Source: Linanthus parryae (Eukaryota; Streptophyta; Magnoliopsida; Ericales; Polemoniaceae). Taken from it: a DNA stretch of 64,000 nt. A program made the translations under genes and the position numbers. A model generated the notes under the pieces. The model did not search any database, was not told the origin of the DNA, and was given only the letters and a program-made list of their open reading frames with translations. Each line of letters opens with the position of its first letter. The first letter of the stretch is position 1. The DNA lies in NCBI GenBank assembly GCA_023055425.1, contig JALGPY010000001.1, positions 139,897,368 to 139,961,367 of the forward strand. Direction: 5' to 3'. This document shows, one piece after another, positions 36,116-50,400 of the stretch.

Positions 36116-39100
36116 CTAAACAAACCAAGAAGACATGAACTATATTAAGTCAGCAACATAATAGAGCGATATGCTTTATGATATACAACGGGATGTGATT
36201 GCTTAACCTTGTATAAGTCCTCCCACCAACGTTCAGATTGCGCCTGTAGTAACCACCACTCGAGGCCCATATCAGATTCGATTGAGTTAGGCTGTGCACA
36301 GTGAGAGGTAGATACAGCTTCCTGAACAAATGAAATGACAAATGAAACACTAATAGGATAGAGAACTAAGAACCATTTGACGCTGGAATTGTCGAGTACA
36401 GGAAGAGCCAATAAAAATACCACTTCTTTTTGCCTTTGGCGCCTAAGCCATTTACTATCAATGGTCAAATGACCAACAAATGTGGACTGATTTTCTGCGG
36501 AACTTGGAGAAGGCAGAATGCTGGCAACAAGAGGCCTGCAATTAGAATTGCGAAAATCAACATACAGAGTATCAAAAATATTGGACCCATGTTGTTGGTG
36601 TTCTCATTGAAAGAACACAAACAACCTTGAGCAGGAAATGAATTTACTCCTTATAAGTAAGACCCCTAAGTAAACATGTAACTCCTTGCAAGTCCAAAAA
36701 CAAATTGTCGATCACAAAAATAGGAAAATGGACTCTATATGCGAAGAGACACCATACTTATTATCAAAAACAAAATTTTAAGAAGACGCCACACTATTTC
36801 CTAGAACATCTTCACCTGGTAACATGGACAAACCAGTAACATACAATACTGTGAGGCATAGAGCTTGTTTCGGAGAGAAAAATCAAAATTAGACTACAAT
36901 CTAATTTTGAAACAAGTGGTTAATGATCTCCCTGACTCTCTCTCACCGCATATTTCAAAGCGTAGATGATAATAACAATAACAATAACAATAACAATAAC
37001 AATAACAACAACAACAATACTACTACTACTACCATAGTTTTAAAAACGGACCGGACCGGCCGCTTCGACCGGTCGGACCGGTGAACCGGCACTTGACTGG
37101 TCCGGTTCGGCTATCGGACCGTGGATGCAAGAACCGGTTAAACCCGGTCAAAAACCGGCCGGTTTTATGGTCTAACCGGCGAACCGGTCGGGAGTAAACC
37201 GGCCAGTTTTCAAGGAATCGAACGAAAAGTGGGATAGACAGGAAGATCTTCCAGCTTCTTGCTTTTACTCTTCGATGGGGAAGCAGTTAAGATGATGATG
37301 GAGAGGTTGCAGAGATGATGATGGAGAGATTGTGGAGATCCTTCGCCTGAGCTCTATGTCTATTGCTTCAAGGTCGACTTATGCCTATTGCATCAAGGAA
37401 CCCGATTATTGTAGATATAGTGAGGGGAGGACGATGATGGAGAGATTGCAGAGAGAGAGAGAGAGAGAGCAGAAGACGTTGCAGAGAGAAAAGCGAAACA
37501 CAGGGAGAGAGGCGGAGATAATGGAATTGTAAAGAAAAGAATATGGGGTGAGAAATTGATAGTTATCTATCCACCTCTGCAGTTAATTAGGAAAGTTTTT
37601 GACTTTTCAAACCCCAATCATAGTAATTATAGTTAAAAGAAATCACAAATAATCAATTATTATACTGGAAACCTAGGAAAAGGATAAATATCTAATCATA
37701 GTTAGTTTTCAAATGCTCTCGTTTTTTTATGATTATATGGGAATTTCTTTTGAAAAGAACTAATTTTACCCTTTATATTACATTTTTATTACATATATAA
37801 ATAAAAATAATATTTTTATATTATTAAAAAAACGTGCCGTTGAACCGGTCCGACCACTTGTCCAACCGGTCCGACCGTGAACCAGTGTCTCACCGGTTCG
37901 ATGGCCGGTCCAGTTCTGAAAACTTTGACTACTACTACTACTCGCGCCCCTTCGAAGACCCTCTCCGAAGACCCTAACCCTAGTCTGTGAAAAGAATGCC
38001 CCCTATCTCTCACATTCAGACCATTCTATCACATCCTGAAATAACAATCTAAAGATTCTAAACTACTAATTATCTTTCAGCCCTTAATACTTCTACAATA
38101 TCAAGTGGTTTATATTTGAATGATTTATGTTGCTTCCATTAAGTTATCTTGCCATGTCTATGTATGAGGCCTATCCGGCCGGTCATGAACCATTCCCAAT
38201 GCCTCGGGAATAGGGTCGTGACAGTTTGGTATCAGAGCAATAGGTTTAGAGACTACTTCTGAGCTATTCTGTTGTTTCTTTTATGTAAATTGCTTATATG
38301 ATTAACTTGATACACATGTTTATGCGAAATTATAATAAGTAGTAAGTTAATGGGCTCATATGTGGCATTTCTTAACTGAATACCATGTATCATATGTGTT
38401 ATGCTGATGTGTTTTATAGACAAACATGGTAGGAGGAAAAAGGGGTAGGAAAAGCTTTACATCAGAAAATGCGGTTGTTAAAGTCACAATTGAGGATCTT
38501 AAGAAGCTTAACCACCAATGTTTTATGGAACATTAGATCCAATGGTTGTTGAATCATGGCTGCTGGAAATCAAGAAAACATTCGGAATACTATCTTGCAC
38601 GGAGCAGCGAAAGTTATCATTTGCCACTTTTATGTTCAACGACAAGGCTTATAGGTGGTGGTTAATCATATCGGAGAAAGAGGCAAATATGGAATGGTGC
38701 AGATTTCTGGAAGTATTCAACGAGAAGTACTTTCCAGAATCTATTAAGGAGAGGAAAGTCTCTAAATTTCTGAAATAAATTAGAGCAAGGGAACATGACA
38801 GTGGCTCAATATGAGGCGAAGTTCACTGAAATGGCTCGTTTTGCTAGTTATATTGTTGATACTGAGTGAGGAAGGCACGCAAGTTTGAGGACGGACTGCG
38901 CTAGAACATAAGGAATCGCCTCGACCTACTTATGTTGCCGACATATGCTGAAGTGGTGGACAGGCAATAATGGCAAAAAGAGATGGTGAAGAATTCTCCG
39001 ACAAAGAGATCAAAAGAGGAGAAATAATAATGGCAAAAGCCAACCTATTGGACAAGGCAACCATGCTTTCAAAACGCAGAATAATTCACTATGTCCAAAA

Positions 39101-42100
39101 TGCAACAAGTACCACCGAAATCCAACATGCTACTCCGGTATCGGGGTTTGCTATAGATGTGGGAAAATAGGACATGGAATAAAGGACGATCCAACTCCTA
39201 AGAATTCCATACCTTATATGCGGAGGACAACTACATCAAAACTTGAAATTGAGAGGAATGATCAAAAGACGCAAGGAAGGGTGTTTGCACTTGTTCTAGG
39301 AGATATACAAACAACTACCCATTCATTTGTTATGCCTCATTTTGCTAAGTTTTTGAATAAGACACCTAAATCATTAGACTATACATTGCATGTCTCTACC
39401 CCATATGGAATTTCTACGTCAAGTTTTTGGATTTATAAAGCATGTGATATCATTGCGGCCAGGGGCGTATCCACATGGAGAAGAGTGGGGGCTATAGCCC
39501 CCACTGAATTTTTCAAAACTGCAATTTGACCCTTTAAGTTTTCAATAAATTTGATTTAGCCCCCACTCAAATCAAGCAATAACCCTCACTATTTATGTTT
39601 ATTCATCAAAATTTTTAATTTTTAAAATTTAGCCCCCACTGAGACAAAATTCTGGATCCGCCCCTGATTGCGGCGGGTGGTGCATTACTAGTTGATTTGA
39701 TACCGCTCGAGATAAGCGGCTTTGATGTTATTCTCGGTATGGTTATCCCTATATCATTTCACTATCGATTGTGTGAGCAAGAAAGTTACGTTTCAGAATC
39801 CTAGTCAAGCATAATTTTATTTCGAAGATGTTGGGGTTGCTTCTCTGCCATATCTTATCTCATGCATGCAAGCTTATCGTATGCTTAGAAAAGGCTGCGA
39901 GGGTTATTTTGCTAGTGTAAATGATATCCAAAGTGAAAAAACTGATCTTCAAAGGATCCATATTGTCAAGAACTTTCCAGAGGTGTTTCCGGATGACTTG
40001 CACAATCTGCCCCTGGAACGAGAGATCAAATTTACCATTGATTTGATTACAGGGGTCACACCAAATTCTAAGACGCCATATAGAATGGCTCCTACAGAAT
40101 TGAAGGAGTTGAAATTCCATTGCAAGAATTCCTAGAAAAGGGATTTATACGTCCTAGTACATCTCCATGGGGTGCCCCGGTATTGTTTGTGGAGAAAAAG
40201 ATGGATCAATGAGACTATATATTGATTACAGAGAGTTGAATAAAGTTACTGTGAAGAACAAATATCCATTGCCAAGGATCGATGATTTGTTTGATCAGTT
40301 GCGAGTGCTCAAATATTTTCTAAAATTGATTACGATCAGGTTATCATCAATTGAGAATAAAAGCAGATGTACCTAAGACTGCCTTTCGGACAAGGTATGG
40401 TCATTACGAATTTCTAGTAATGCCATTTGGATTGACAAATGCTCTTGTCGCTTTCATCGATCTGATGAATAGAGTATTCAAATCGTATTTGGATAGTTTT
40501 GTGATTGTCTTCCTTGATGATATTTTGGTTTACTCGAAGAATGAGGTCGATCATGAACAACACTTGCATATTATCTTGCAAACATTGAGAAAAGAGAAAC
40601 TATATGCTAAGTTTCAAAAATGTGAATTTTGGTTATCTAGTATTTCATTTTTGGGCCATGTCATATCTAAGGATGGTATTTTAGTTGATCCTCAAAAGAT
40701 TGAAGCTATAGTCGCACGGCCGAGACCTACAAATGTGCATGAGGTACGTAGCTTTATGGGATTAGCCGGTAATTATAGAAGGTTTGTTAAGGGTTTCTCT
40801 CGTATTGCTACACCATTAACTCGACTGACACAAAAGAATACTCAATTTGAATGGTCAAGTTACTGTGAACAATGCTTTCAAGACTTGAAGAACTGATTAG
40901 TATCGGCTCCGGTCCTCAGTATACCTCTACAATCAGGAGGATTTGTAATTTATAGTGATGTGTCGCATCAAGGACTTGGATGTCTACTTATGCAAAGTGG
41001 CAAGGTAATTGCTTATGCATCTAGACATTTGAAGCCTTGCGAGAAGAATTATACTACTCATGATTTGGAATTGGCCACATTTATTTTTGCCCTAAAGATC
41101 TGGCGACATTACTTATACGGCGAACGATGTAAAATTTATACTGATCACAAGAGTTTGAAGTACTTGTTTACTCAAAAAGAATTAAATGTGAGACAGACGA
41201 TGGCTGGAATTGATGGGATTATGATATTAACATTCATTATCACCCGGGTAAAGCAACTGCTGTTACGGATGCTTTAAGCAGAAAGTCGATGGGTAATTTA
41301 TCTTCGTGCATAACAGGACGACATGTTTTATTATAAGATATCAAGAAATTGGAAATTCAGCTTGTTTATCATGATGAATCTGGTGGAATTTTATCTAGTC
41401 TCTTTACTCAACCAACTCTAGTGGAGCAAGTAAAAGTTGCGCAGGAAAAGGATGGAGAGCTGAGCCGCATTAGTGAGGAAATCAAGGAAGGGAAAATGTC
41501 ATATTTTACTATTCAGAATGGCCTTTTGAAGTTCAAGGACCGAGTATGTATTCCAAACTCAAAGGATCTGAAACAACAAATATTGGAAGAAGCTCATTGT
41601 TCCAAATTTTCATTTCATCCTGGAAATACGAAGATTTGTACCGTGAGCTTCGGGAGTTATATTGGTGGCCGGGTATGAAGAAAAACATAGCAGAATTTGT
41701 GTCGCATTGCCTACATTGTCAACAGGTGAAAGCTGAACATCAAAAGCCAGCATGAATGCTTCAACCACTCCCAATTCCTGAATGAAAATGGGAGCACATT
41801 ACCATGGATTTTGTAGTTGGACTTACCCGAACTCCAAGAGGTAACGACTCTATTTGCGTAATTGTTGATAGATAAAATAAGTTAGCTCATTTTCTTGCGG
41901 TTAAGGTCACTATATATCAAAGAGATTATTAGGCTTATGGTACACACGGGTTTCTATTGTCACAGATCGTGCTTCAAGATTTGTATCAAGGTTTTGGAAG
42001 AGCTTACAATCATGTATGGGAACTAAATTGAATTTTAGTACAGCTTTTCATCCACAAACAGATGGACAATATGAGAGAGCAACTCAGATTCAAGAGGATA

Positions 42101-44363
42101 TGTAACGAGTTTGTGTTCTGGATTTTAGAGGAAGTTGGGAAGAGCACTTGACATTAGTTGAATTTTCTTACAACAATAGCTTTCAATCAAGCATTGGAAT
42201 GGCTCCATATGAAGCTTTATACGACAGAAAGCGTACTCCAATTTATTGGACAGAAGTGGGGGAAAGAAAGTTACTTGGACCATAGATTGTACAACTAACT
42301 ACAGAGAAGATTGAGGTGATACGATAACGACTCCAAACAGCACAAAGTCGACAGAAAAGTTATGCGGATAATAGAAGAAGAGACTTGGAGTTCACTGAAG
42401 GTGATTGTGTATTCCTCAAAGTGTCTCCATCAAAAGGCGTCATTTGCTTTGGAAATATGGGGAAGTTGAATCCTAGATACATTGTACCCTTTGAGATATT
42501 ATAGAGAATTGGTACAGTTGCATAACTTCTTGCTTTACCACCAAACTTGGCTAGTGTTCATAATGTTTTTCATTTGTCCATGTTGAAGAAGTATGTACCA
42601 GATCCTAGCCATGTACTAGCATATCGACAACTGGATATACATGAAGATATTACGTACCTTGAGCAACCAATTCAGGTAGTGGATCGCCGAGACCAAGTTC
42701 TAAGAACAAAGTTAATTCCTTCGGTTAAGGTTCAGCGGAGAATCACTCGGTGAAAGAGGCTACATGGGAAAGAGAGGAGGAAATGCGAGAGAAATACCCT
42801 CACATCTTTGATTTGCAAGGCAAGACAAGTTTGGAGGACCAAACTTCATATAAGGAGGGGAGGGTGTAATACCCCAAAAACATAATGTGTTTTGTACGAT
42901 CATATAATTCCCAAAGTAAGATAGTTAAGCTCGTGACTAAAGACATCAGAATTCTTATTATCCTATAAAATTTCTATTTAAAGGATAAAATAAATAATTT
43001 TCGACAAATTAATATTAAATGTATGTTTAAGTATTGATTAGCCTAATCACCATGCGCTGACTTAATTAAATGTGTTAATGTGAGGTGTCATCTTGCATTT
43101 CAGATTTATTACAAGATCCTTTGTGTGTAATTTATTTTATACACTACTTGAGCATCTGGTTAATGAATTCAGAAGTGTCATGCTATGCTTAAAGACTTTT
43201 TGACAAGTGTCCTCGTGTGAAATGAGGTGTCCTAGTGTGAAAAGGAGGTTAAGAGGAAAAGCTAAAGTTCTGAATTCATTAATCAGCTGAGAAGTTCCAA
43301 AATAGAGAAAAGAGAAAGGAAATAAGAAGAAGATTATAAACTGTCCAAAGCAAACCACTCTTAGCTTGAAGTTTTCTTGAAGAAAGGGCTAAAGTGAGGT
43401 CTAATTCTTGCTAGAAAGTACAAGGCTGAGGTGAGTAATTTCATTCCTCAAAGTTGATATACTTTTCCTATATATGGAAATGGAATTACTTGCAAACATA
43501 TTTGCTTTACAAGAATGATTTACTGATTTGTGGAATAATTATAACTGAATGAGACATGTTTACGATTGAGCTACCAGCTACATGGCCCTGTCGTTGGGAT
43601 ATAATAGACGGCGAGCCCTAAAACGGTGTTGTTATAAGACATGTCTTCACACCGAAATAAGGTCGGTGTGGACACCAAGATAAGGTCCATGTCACGAGTC
43701 CTAGTCGACGAGGACTCGTTCTGTTATGGCTAGGGTAGTTAGTAAACCTATGGAAAGAGTAGCAGTGGATTACTAGACGAATGTTATGTTAATGTTATTA
43801 TATTTATTATTGATAAGCTTTACATATTCAGTTTTGCTATGTTCTTTTATCCCACTATCCATGTCAGGAATTACATGCTGAGCTTATAGCTCACCCCCCC
43901 CCCTTTCTACTTCCCGTTTCAGGTGATCAAGCTTAAACAATGATGTATAGCTTTTCGTGCACTAGGAAGTTTTCTGGTTACTGCATATATGCCTAGTGGA
44001 ATAAAATGCAAAACTTGTCTTATGACTCGTATGTAATATATATGTTAAATAGTAGGGGCGTAAGTGGTTCGGTTTGGTGTGGTTTGTGCAAAACCAATAA
44101 ACCAAACCGAATAAACCGTTTTACTAATTTTGTAACCAAACCAAACAATTTGAAAGGGTGAATCAAACCGAACCAAACCGAATAAACTGGTTTACTAATT
44201 TTGTAACCAAACCAAACCATTTGAAAGGGTGAACCGAACCGAACCGAAAAACTCAGTTTGGATTGATTCGGTTCGGTCATTTTGCCTAAACATTATTGAA
44301 TGGATATTCTAATACTGTTGTCAACAAATTTCAAATTTAAAGAGAGAATGAGATAATATAGGC

Positions 44364-44405
<42 letters not shown>

Positions 44406-47400
44406 TGCACGACTATCGTTTACAAAGGAACGTGAGAGAAATGGTAAAGATTTAAGATTAGTAGGTTGATTTTATATTGAATATATCTACTTGTGTTCTA
44501 TTTTTTTAAATTATTTAATATCCTTTACGCAATATATATTTTTTTAAAGTACATTAGGCAGATATCAGTCCGGTTCGGTTTGGTGCGGTGTGATATTTTT
44601 TACAATCCAAGAACCGAACCGATTAGACCGATTTGTGAAAATTTGAACCATTCATAAACTGAACTTCCAAAAACACTGGCCAAAACCGAGGATTTCGGTT
44701 TAGTTTGATCCGTTTTCCTTACAGCCCTATTAAATAGTATTCTGCTCATGTTATATATGGCATTTCGTGTAATTCTAAACGTTAACAACCTGCTATGTTG
44801 TATTGTGTAGTAGTTTTTTATAATATCAAGTGGTTTATATTTGAATGATTTACGTTGCTTCCATTAAGTTATCTTGCCATGCCTATGTATGAGGCCTATT
44901 CGGACAATGCCTCGGGAATAGGGTCGTGACAATAAGTTTCCTAGGAAGGGATGGTTCTGAGATTACAGATTCATTAATGGAGGATCATTTCGATGGCGTG
45001 GTGTCTGAGAAGTCAGGCTTGTCCGTGACTTGAAGAAGAAACTATTTTAATTAGGTTCTCCCGATTCTGGAGGTTGCACCTACCAAGATAAAGGTGGGCC
45101 ATAAAAGTTAAAATGTTCTATGGTGGTAATGAAAGGCGAAAAGATCAAAACCTAAACAGGTTCGTCGGGAGCACAGCGACGAAAAATGTCGATGGCAGCA
45201 AACTATAGCACATGCCGTCGGGCCCCATAAGTTCCAAAGGCTTTACAAAGCTACATAAAAGGAAGTCATTGCCATAATTGCAAATTTGCAAGATGGATTT
45301 TTGCAAGCTTTGTGTGTTTGGCAAACTACACAAAGTTAGATTCAAGCCGCAATCCACAAGAGCAAAAGGATACCCACCTATGTCCATTCTGACGTAATGA
45401 CGTATGGTGACCTGCACATGTGAAGTCAATGCAGGAGCGAAACATTTTTTTACATGCATCGATGATTTTTCAAGAAATGTATGGGTTTGTTTTCTCAAAC
45501 ATAAATTTGAAGTATTTGAATCAAGGAATGGAAAGCTCGCGTGGATAAAAGTACTGGAAAGCAACTCCAATGCCTGAGAACGGACAATGGAGGAGAGTAT
45601 ACATCACATGAGTTCAAAGACTACTGAAAAAGGAGGGCATCATCAGACACTTCACTACTCCAAAAGGTTCGGATAAGAATTGAGTTGCGGAACAGATGAA
45701 CCGCACTCTATGCGAAGACGAGATGCATGTGGATGTGATAAGCGTTCAAAGTTAGATGTCATGTCAAAAAAATACATATTTCTTCGTAACAAACATGGAG
45801 TTAAAATTTACAAACTATGGGATCCAATTGACAGGAAACTAATCATCGGCACGAATGTCGTCTTCGATAAAGTTTAATATCAAACGAAGGTGAAAAGTTT
45901 AAAGCAGGGTTGGTTGCAAAAGGGTTTTCTCAGAAGGAGGAAATCGACTACAACGAGATTTTCTCAACTGTGGTCAAACATTCCTCCATACAACTTCGTC
46001 TATCTATGGTTGCGATGGATGATCTGGAGCTTGAGCAAGATATAAAGACAACATTCCTACATAAGAACATCAAGGAGGAATTATACATGCATCGACCTTG
46101 GAGGCTTCAAAGTACCAAACCAAGAGAATAAAGTGTACAGGTTAAGAAGATCTCTTTCTGGTCTAAAACAGTCTCCTCGATAGTGGTACAAGTGGTTCGA
46201 TTCCTTCATGATGAAAGATTAGTTCACTAGATCTGACTACGATAGTTGCGTCTACACGGAGAAGTTGAACGACGGTACATTAAACTATCTTATTCTATAT
46301 GTACATAACATGTTAATTGCTTCAATGCATATAGCTCAAATACATATGGTGAAGTTAAATTTGAGCAAAGAATAGCGATGAAAGACTTGGGTCCCATAAG
46401 GAAAATCCTAGGTATGGAGATTCAGAGGGACAGGAACCAAGGAAAGAGATTGACTCTCGCAAAATGGGTACATTGAAAGAGTACTACACACGCTCAATAT
46501 GACAAAGCAAAGCATGTATCTACTCCTATTGGGGCACACTTCAACTAATCACTACAGTGTTGTCCAAAAAGTAAGGAAGATACAAACTACTTGCGAAGAT
46601 ACTTTATGCCAATGTAGTGGGGTCATTGATGTACGCCATGGTGTGCACGGAAGTAAAATTCTCTCATGCAGTCAGTTTGGTTAGCAGATTCATTGTTCAA
46701 GGCTCGAATAAAGTTTGAGCTAGAGCTCGAGCTAATGTTGGCAAGCCAACCAAATCCACCCAGAAAAGGTAAATTTCGATAGGGAAGAAAGATTAGTGAT
46801 GAGAATGGAAGAATCCACCAATAACTTTCCGTACCCCTCACCAATTCAATTCTCACCGTATCACAACCCATTCTATCGATGGTTGTTGCCTTAAGTTTTT
46901 GGTCCAAAGCACATACCAATGATATGATGGTTAAGGATCGTGATGTAAGAGAATTCCCCAACTTACACAAGTTCTCAAACAACCACCAACAATTATTAGC
47001 ATACATTCCTTTTAGATCCCCATAAAAGGAACTTTATAAGAGACTACGTATGAACTTGTACTCATACCTCCCATTTGATAGCATCAAGCAACGTTCATTC
47101 AACTCTTTCACGATCCTTTCTGCAACTTCTTTCGACTTCATGATGACCAAAGCTTGAGCTGGAAAGTAGAATGGACAAGACAATTGTTTCTTCGAAAGTT
47201 ACTTGTCAATTTGAAAATCACATCATTTCGTTGCAAAAATATTGTCCACTTTTGTAAATCTTTCAATTATGTAGTCATATTTGGTCATGATCTTAAATTG
47301 ACACTTGCATAGAAGATGTTTAAAACATCAATAAACTTTAGAAAGTTGCAACGTGCGAGCTATTCGTAGTAAAATAGTGTGCTAATTTTACTACAAATGT

Positions 47401-50400
47401 AATCTCTTGAGACTTCAATTTCGTGAAGGGCTTCGTTAATGAGCCCTTCTTTTTGGCAATCATTCAAACCAACTTACTTCCACCTTGAGTAACCCGCTAG
47501 ACATGACGCAAACGGCAAACGAAGTTATACGATAGTTTACCCAATAAACTTCTTCTGCATGTCTTGACGTTTAAAGAGGAACTCTAAAGACCACGGCCAC
47601 AAGCGCTAGGCAAGCTCTTCGATTTCCATCATAAGTGAGCATTGCATTGGTATTTCTTAATTCTCAAGCTAAAAAAATATGTTTTTAGCAAAATTGCACC
47701 AAAGGTGCCCATAGCTTTGTTTTCCGTAGATTGGATACGCATAATTTAAAGTCGTCCACCCACGATACCCAAACATCCAAACCCATGCATTCACGGTATC
47801 CACAAGTGATGCATGTTGCAATAGGTGTACGGAATTTTTTTAATTAGGGGCTATTCGTCTTTTTCACCCACAAAACCAAGAGTAAGATGCCGCCAACAAC
47901 ACCCATAACCATCGTCATCCATAGCCACAAACACAACCTCTCATGATCGGGAAATCTACACCCATCATCACCGGAAGCACCATACCTAAGCCTTTCTTTT
48001 GAGTTTTTGAAACATTTCAACACTACCAAAAAATCCAAAACATAGACCTTAGTCTACGCTAAACTGTGAAACATAGAGTTTGATCAAAGAATAAATGTTG
48101 TTGATGGAATCGAGAGGAATTACACCTCCAAAGACATTTAATATCAATGTAGTCAAATAATCGGCGACCATGGACCGCGATGGTGGGGGCAGTGATTTTT
48201 CTTCTTCTCCATCTTCTTCATAATATCCATTGTCATCTTCTTCACATTCATCTTCTTCATATGTTTATTTTTCAATAGGTGAGAAAAGATGCAAAATCTT
48301 CAAGAGTTTATTAGGTGGAACGAATTGTTACTAGTGGGTACCGTGGATGCACCATTTTAAACTATGGGTATTCAATCCACAGAGAGCCCAAGGGCTCACG
48401 ATTTTGAACTAAGAACAAGTATCTAACCATGGTTACCTTAACAAATATGGCCTCACATAATAAAAATCCAAATATAAACGAATAGGCCTAACAACTTTAG
48501 CATTAGTAATGAATGATTGAACCCATACCAGAGAGAGGGCTAGAAATCATTGTACTTTGAAGCATTCTCGCAGAGCAATGTTCCTTGAAAGCGTGCCAAA
48601 TAATATCCTGAAAGATAACATGCCATACATTCTCAAAAAAAAAGAAGAAGATACCAAGCCCTACGTATGGTAAGAGATCTAACCTCTTCACATTAAATTA
48701 ATGCGAATTACAAATGGCAGCAAACATAGCTATAAGAATAAAGTGTAATTTATTATCTTAAAAGCACATGGGCTACGAATAAGAAAATCCTACAAACTGA
48801 ACCACAAAAGGTTCTCGCATCTCACGAATTACAAAGTTGAGCTCCAACCTTCTGTCGCAAAGTTCGGAGTATTCTTCCAAGTACCCGACACAAATCCCAT
48901 ATCCACACCCTTGTTGTGTCGACACTGCACAAATGCTTCGCATATTTTGAAGAGTCGGGTAACATTACTAAAATGATTGTTCCGCCACTTCACCAAATAT
49001 ACAAGGTAAGATAATAGGGTAAAAGAAATTTTGGACCCTTCGTTTAGGCAAAAAGACAACCTGAAGCCGCCTGTGTTCTGATTGATTCCACTTGGCACCC
49101 TCGTATCAGAAAAACATTAGGACACTATACCTGCTTCCTGTCATTCTCCGCTTGTTAAGCCAATTTTTGAAAATTTTCTATCTACTATACCCTTAAAAAT
49201 ATAGAATGTCCATGATAACTACTAACGAAATTACATCACCACCTATACCTTAAATCCCTTCTTCCTCTTTGAATCCACCACTATGCATCACTTTCACTAC
49301 CACCACTACCCTTCATCTTTGAACAAAAGCTCAAACCCTTCCCTCTCCATTCAGCACCAATCGAGCCCAGCCTACGGAAGCCACGAACAGCAGCAATGCA
49401 ACATCAAAACCGCAATCCATATACCACCCCCCCCCCCCCATTTGTTCCACCTACAAACAGAGCACCATCACCAGCCCTCAATCGAGGAGCGACACTCCAA
49501 TCCAGCACCTCAAGATGCAAATTAAACCAGACTGAAGCTTTCTGATGAACAAGATACAAATCTACACCTCCAGTTTCAGTCCTTCATGCCCAACCCTCCA
49601 CGACTAGCATAAAAGATTGGAACAAGATAGATAAAAAAAAATCTGAGGCAAAAAGCTTTCTTGTTTCACAATCAAAACAAGATTGTGGGGTTAGATTGTG
49701 CGGTTAGATCTCATTTTGGAGTGAGAACACACGAATCGGACCAAGAACAAGGTGGGTGGCCCAGGGTTTGATTTTCCGAGGCACAAAGATTTCTCAATTC
49801 ATCGGGGGCTGTGGTGGGTGGTCCTTGGTTGTGATTGCAATTGGATGGGGGTGTAGGTGGAGACAGAAAAATTGGGTCATATCTCCAATAACACAGGAAT
49901 CAGGAATCGGACCAAGAACAAGGAGGGTGGTCCAAGGTTTGATTTTCCGAGGCACAAAGGTTTCTCGCTTCATCGGGGCCTGTGGTGGGTGGTACTAGGC
50001 ACCGGTTGCAATTGCGATTGGATGGGGGTGTAGATGGAGACAGCGAAATTGGGTCTCATCTCGAAGAAGATGAGAAAGAAAGACAGAGCATGTTTAACTT
50101 TGACCAAGAAAAAGCGGGCAAAGAGCGTTCACCTCTGGATATACCCAAAACAGCATCGGCAACTCGCCGCCGGAATTCCCTCAGCTCCGTTGACCACGTC
50201 GTGGTGACACTCTGTCTAAGCTTGAAGAAGCAGATACGAACAAGTTTCCGAAGATGGGGACGTTGCACTCGAGCTCGGGGGAATCAAACGGTTCAGCCAT
50301 CGGAGGGACAGGGCTCAGAGAAGGAGAAGGGACAAGGAGTGCTGTAATTTTCTAAATTTAGGAGTGCTGTAATTTTCTAAATTTTCGTGGGTCGTCTTTT

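Larger units (their letters stand above)
28397..37430. repeat. tandem duplication, copy 2 (first 9,034 bp of the unit)
   Basis: Matches 18059-27092 with a constant offset of 10,338. I saw no difference in the stretches compared. Beyond 37430 it continues into the block missing from copy 1, then into 47863-49192, which corresponds to 27093-28396. Confidence 0.95.
38098..44931 (+). mobile_element. Ty3/gypsy chromovirus-type LTR retrotransposon, 5' LTR truncated, intronic antisense
   Basis: Plus orientation, opposite to the host gene. Order is gag, protease, RT, RNase H, integrase, chromodomain-like C-terminus, as in the Tekay/Del group of plant chromoviruses. The PBS (TGGTATCAGAGCAATAGG at 38227) and PPT (AAGGAGGGGAGGG at 42852-42864) are present. 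The 3' LTR (42865-44931) is complete but enlarged by an hAT MITE. Only the last 126 bp of the 5' LTR remain (38098-38223). Many stops and frameshifts, and a second MITE in the protease: not active. Confidence 0.9.

Noticed and set aside
37431..47862. The 10.4-kb block as one transposon insertion into copy 2
   Set aside because: Its ends are not element ends, the left end lies inside an hAT-like element, and the block carries a host exon. A deletion in copy 1 fits better.
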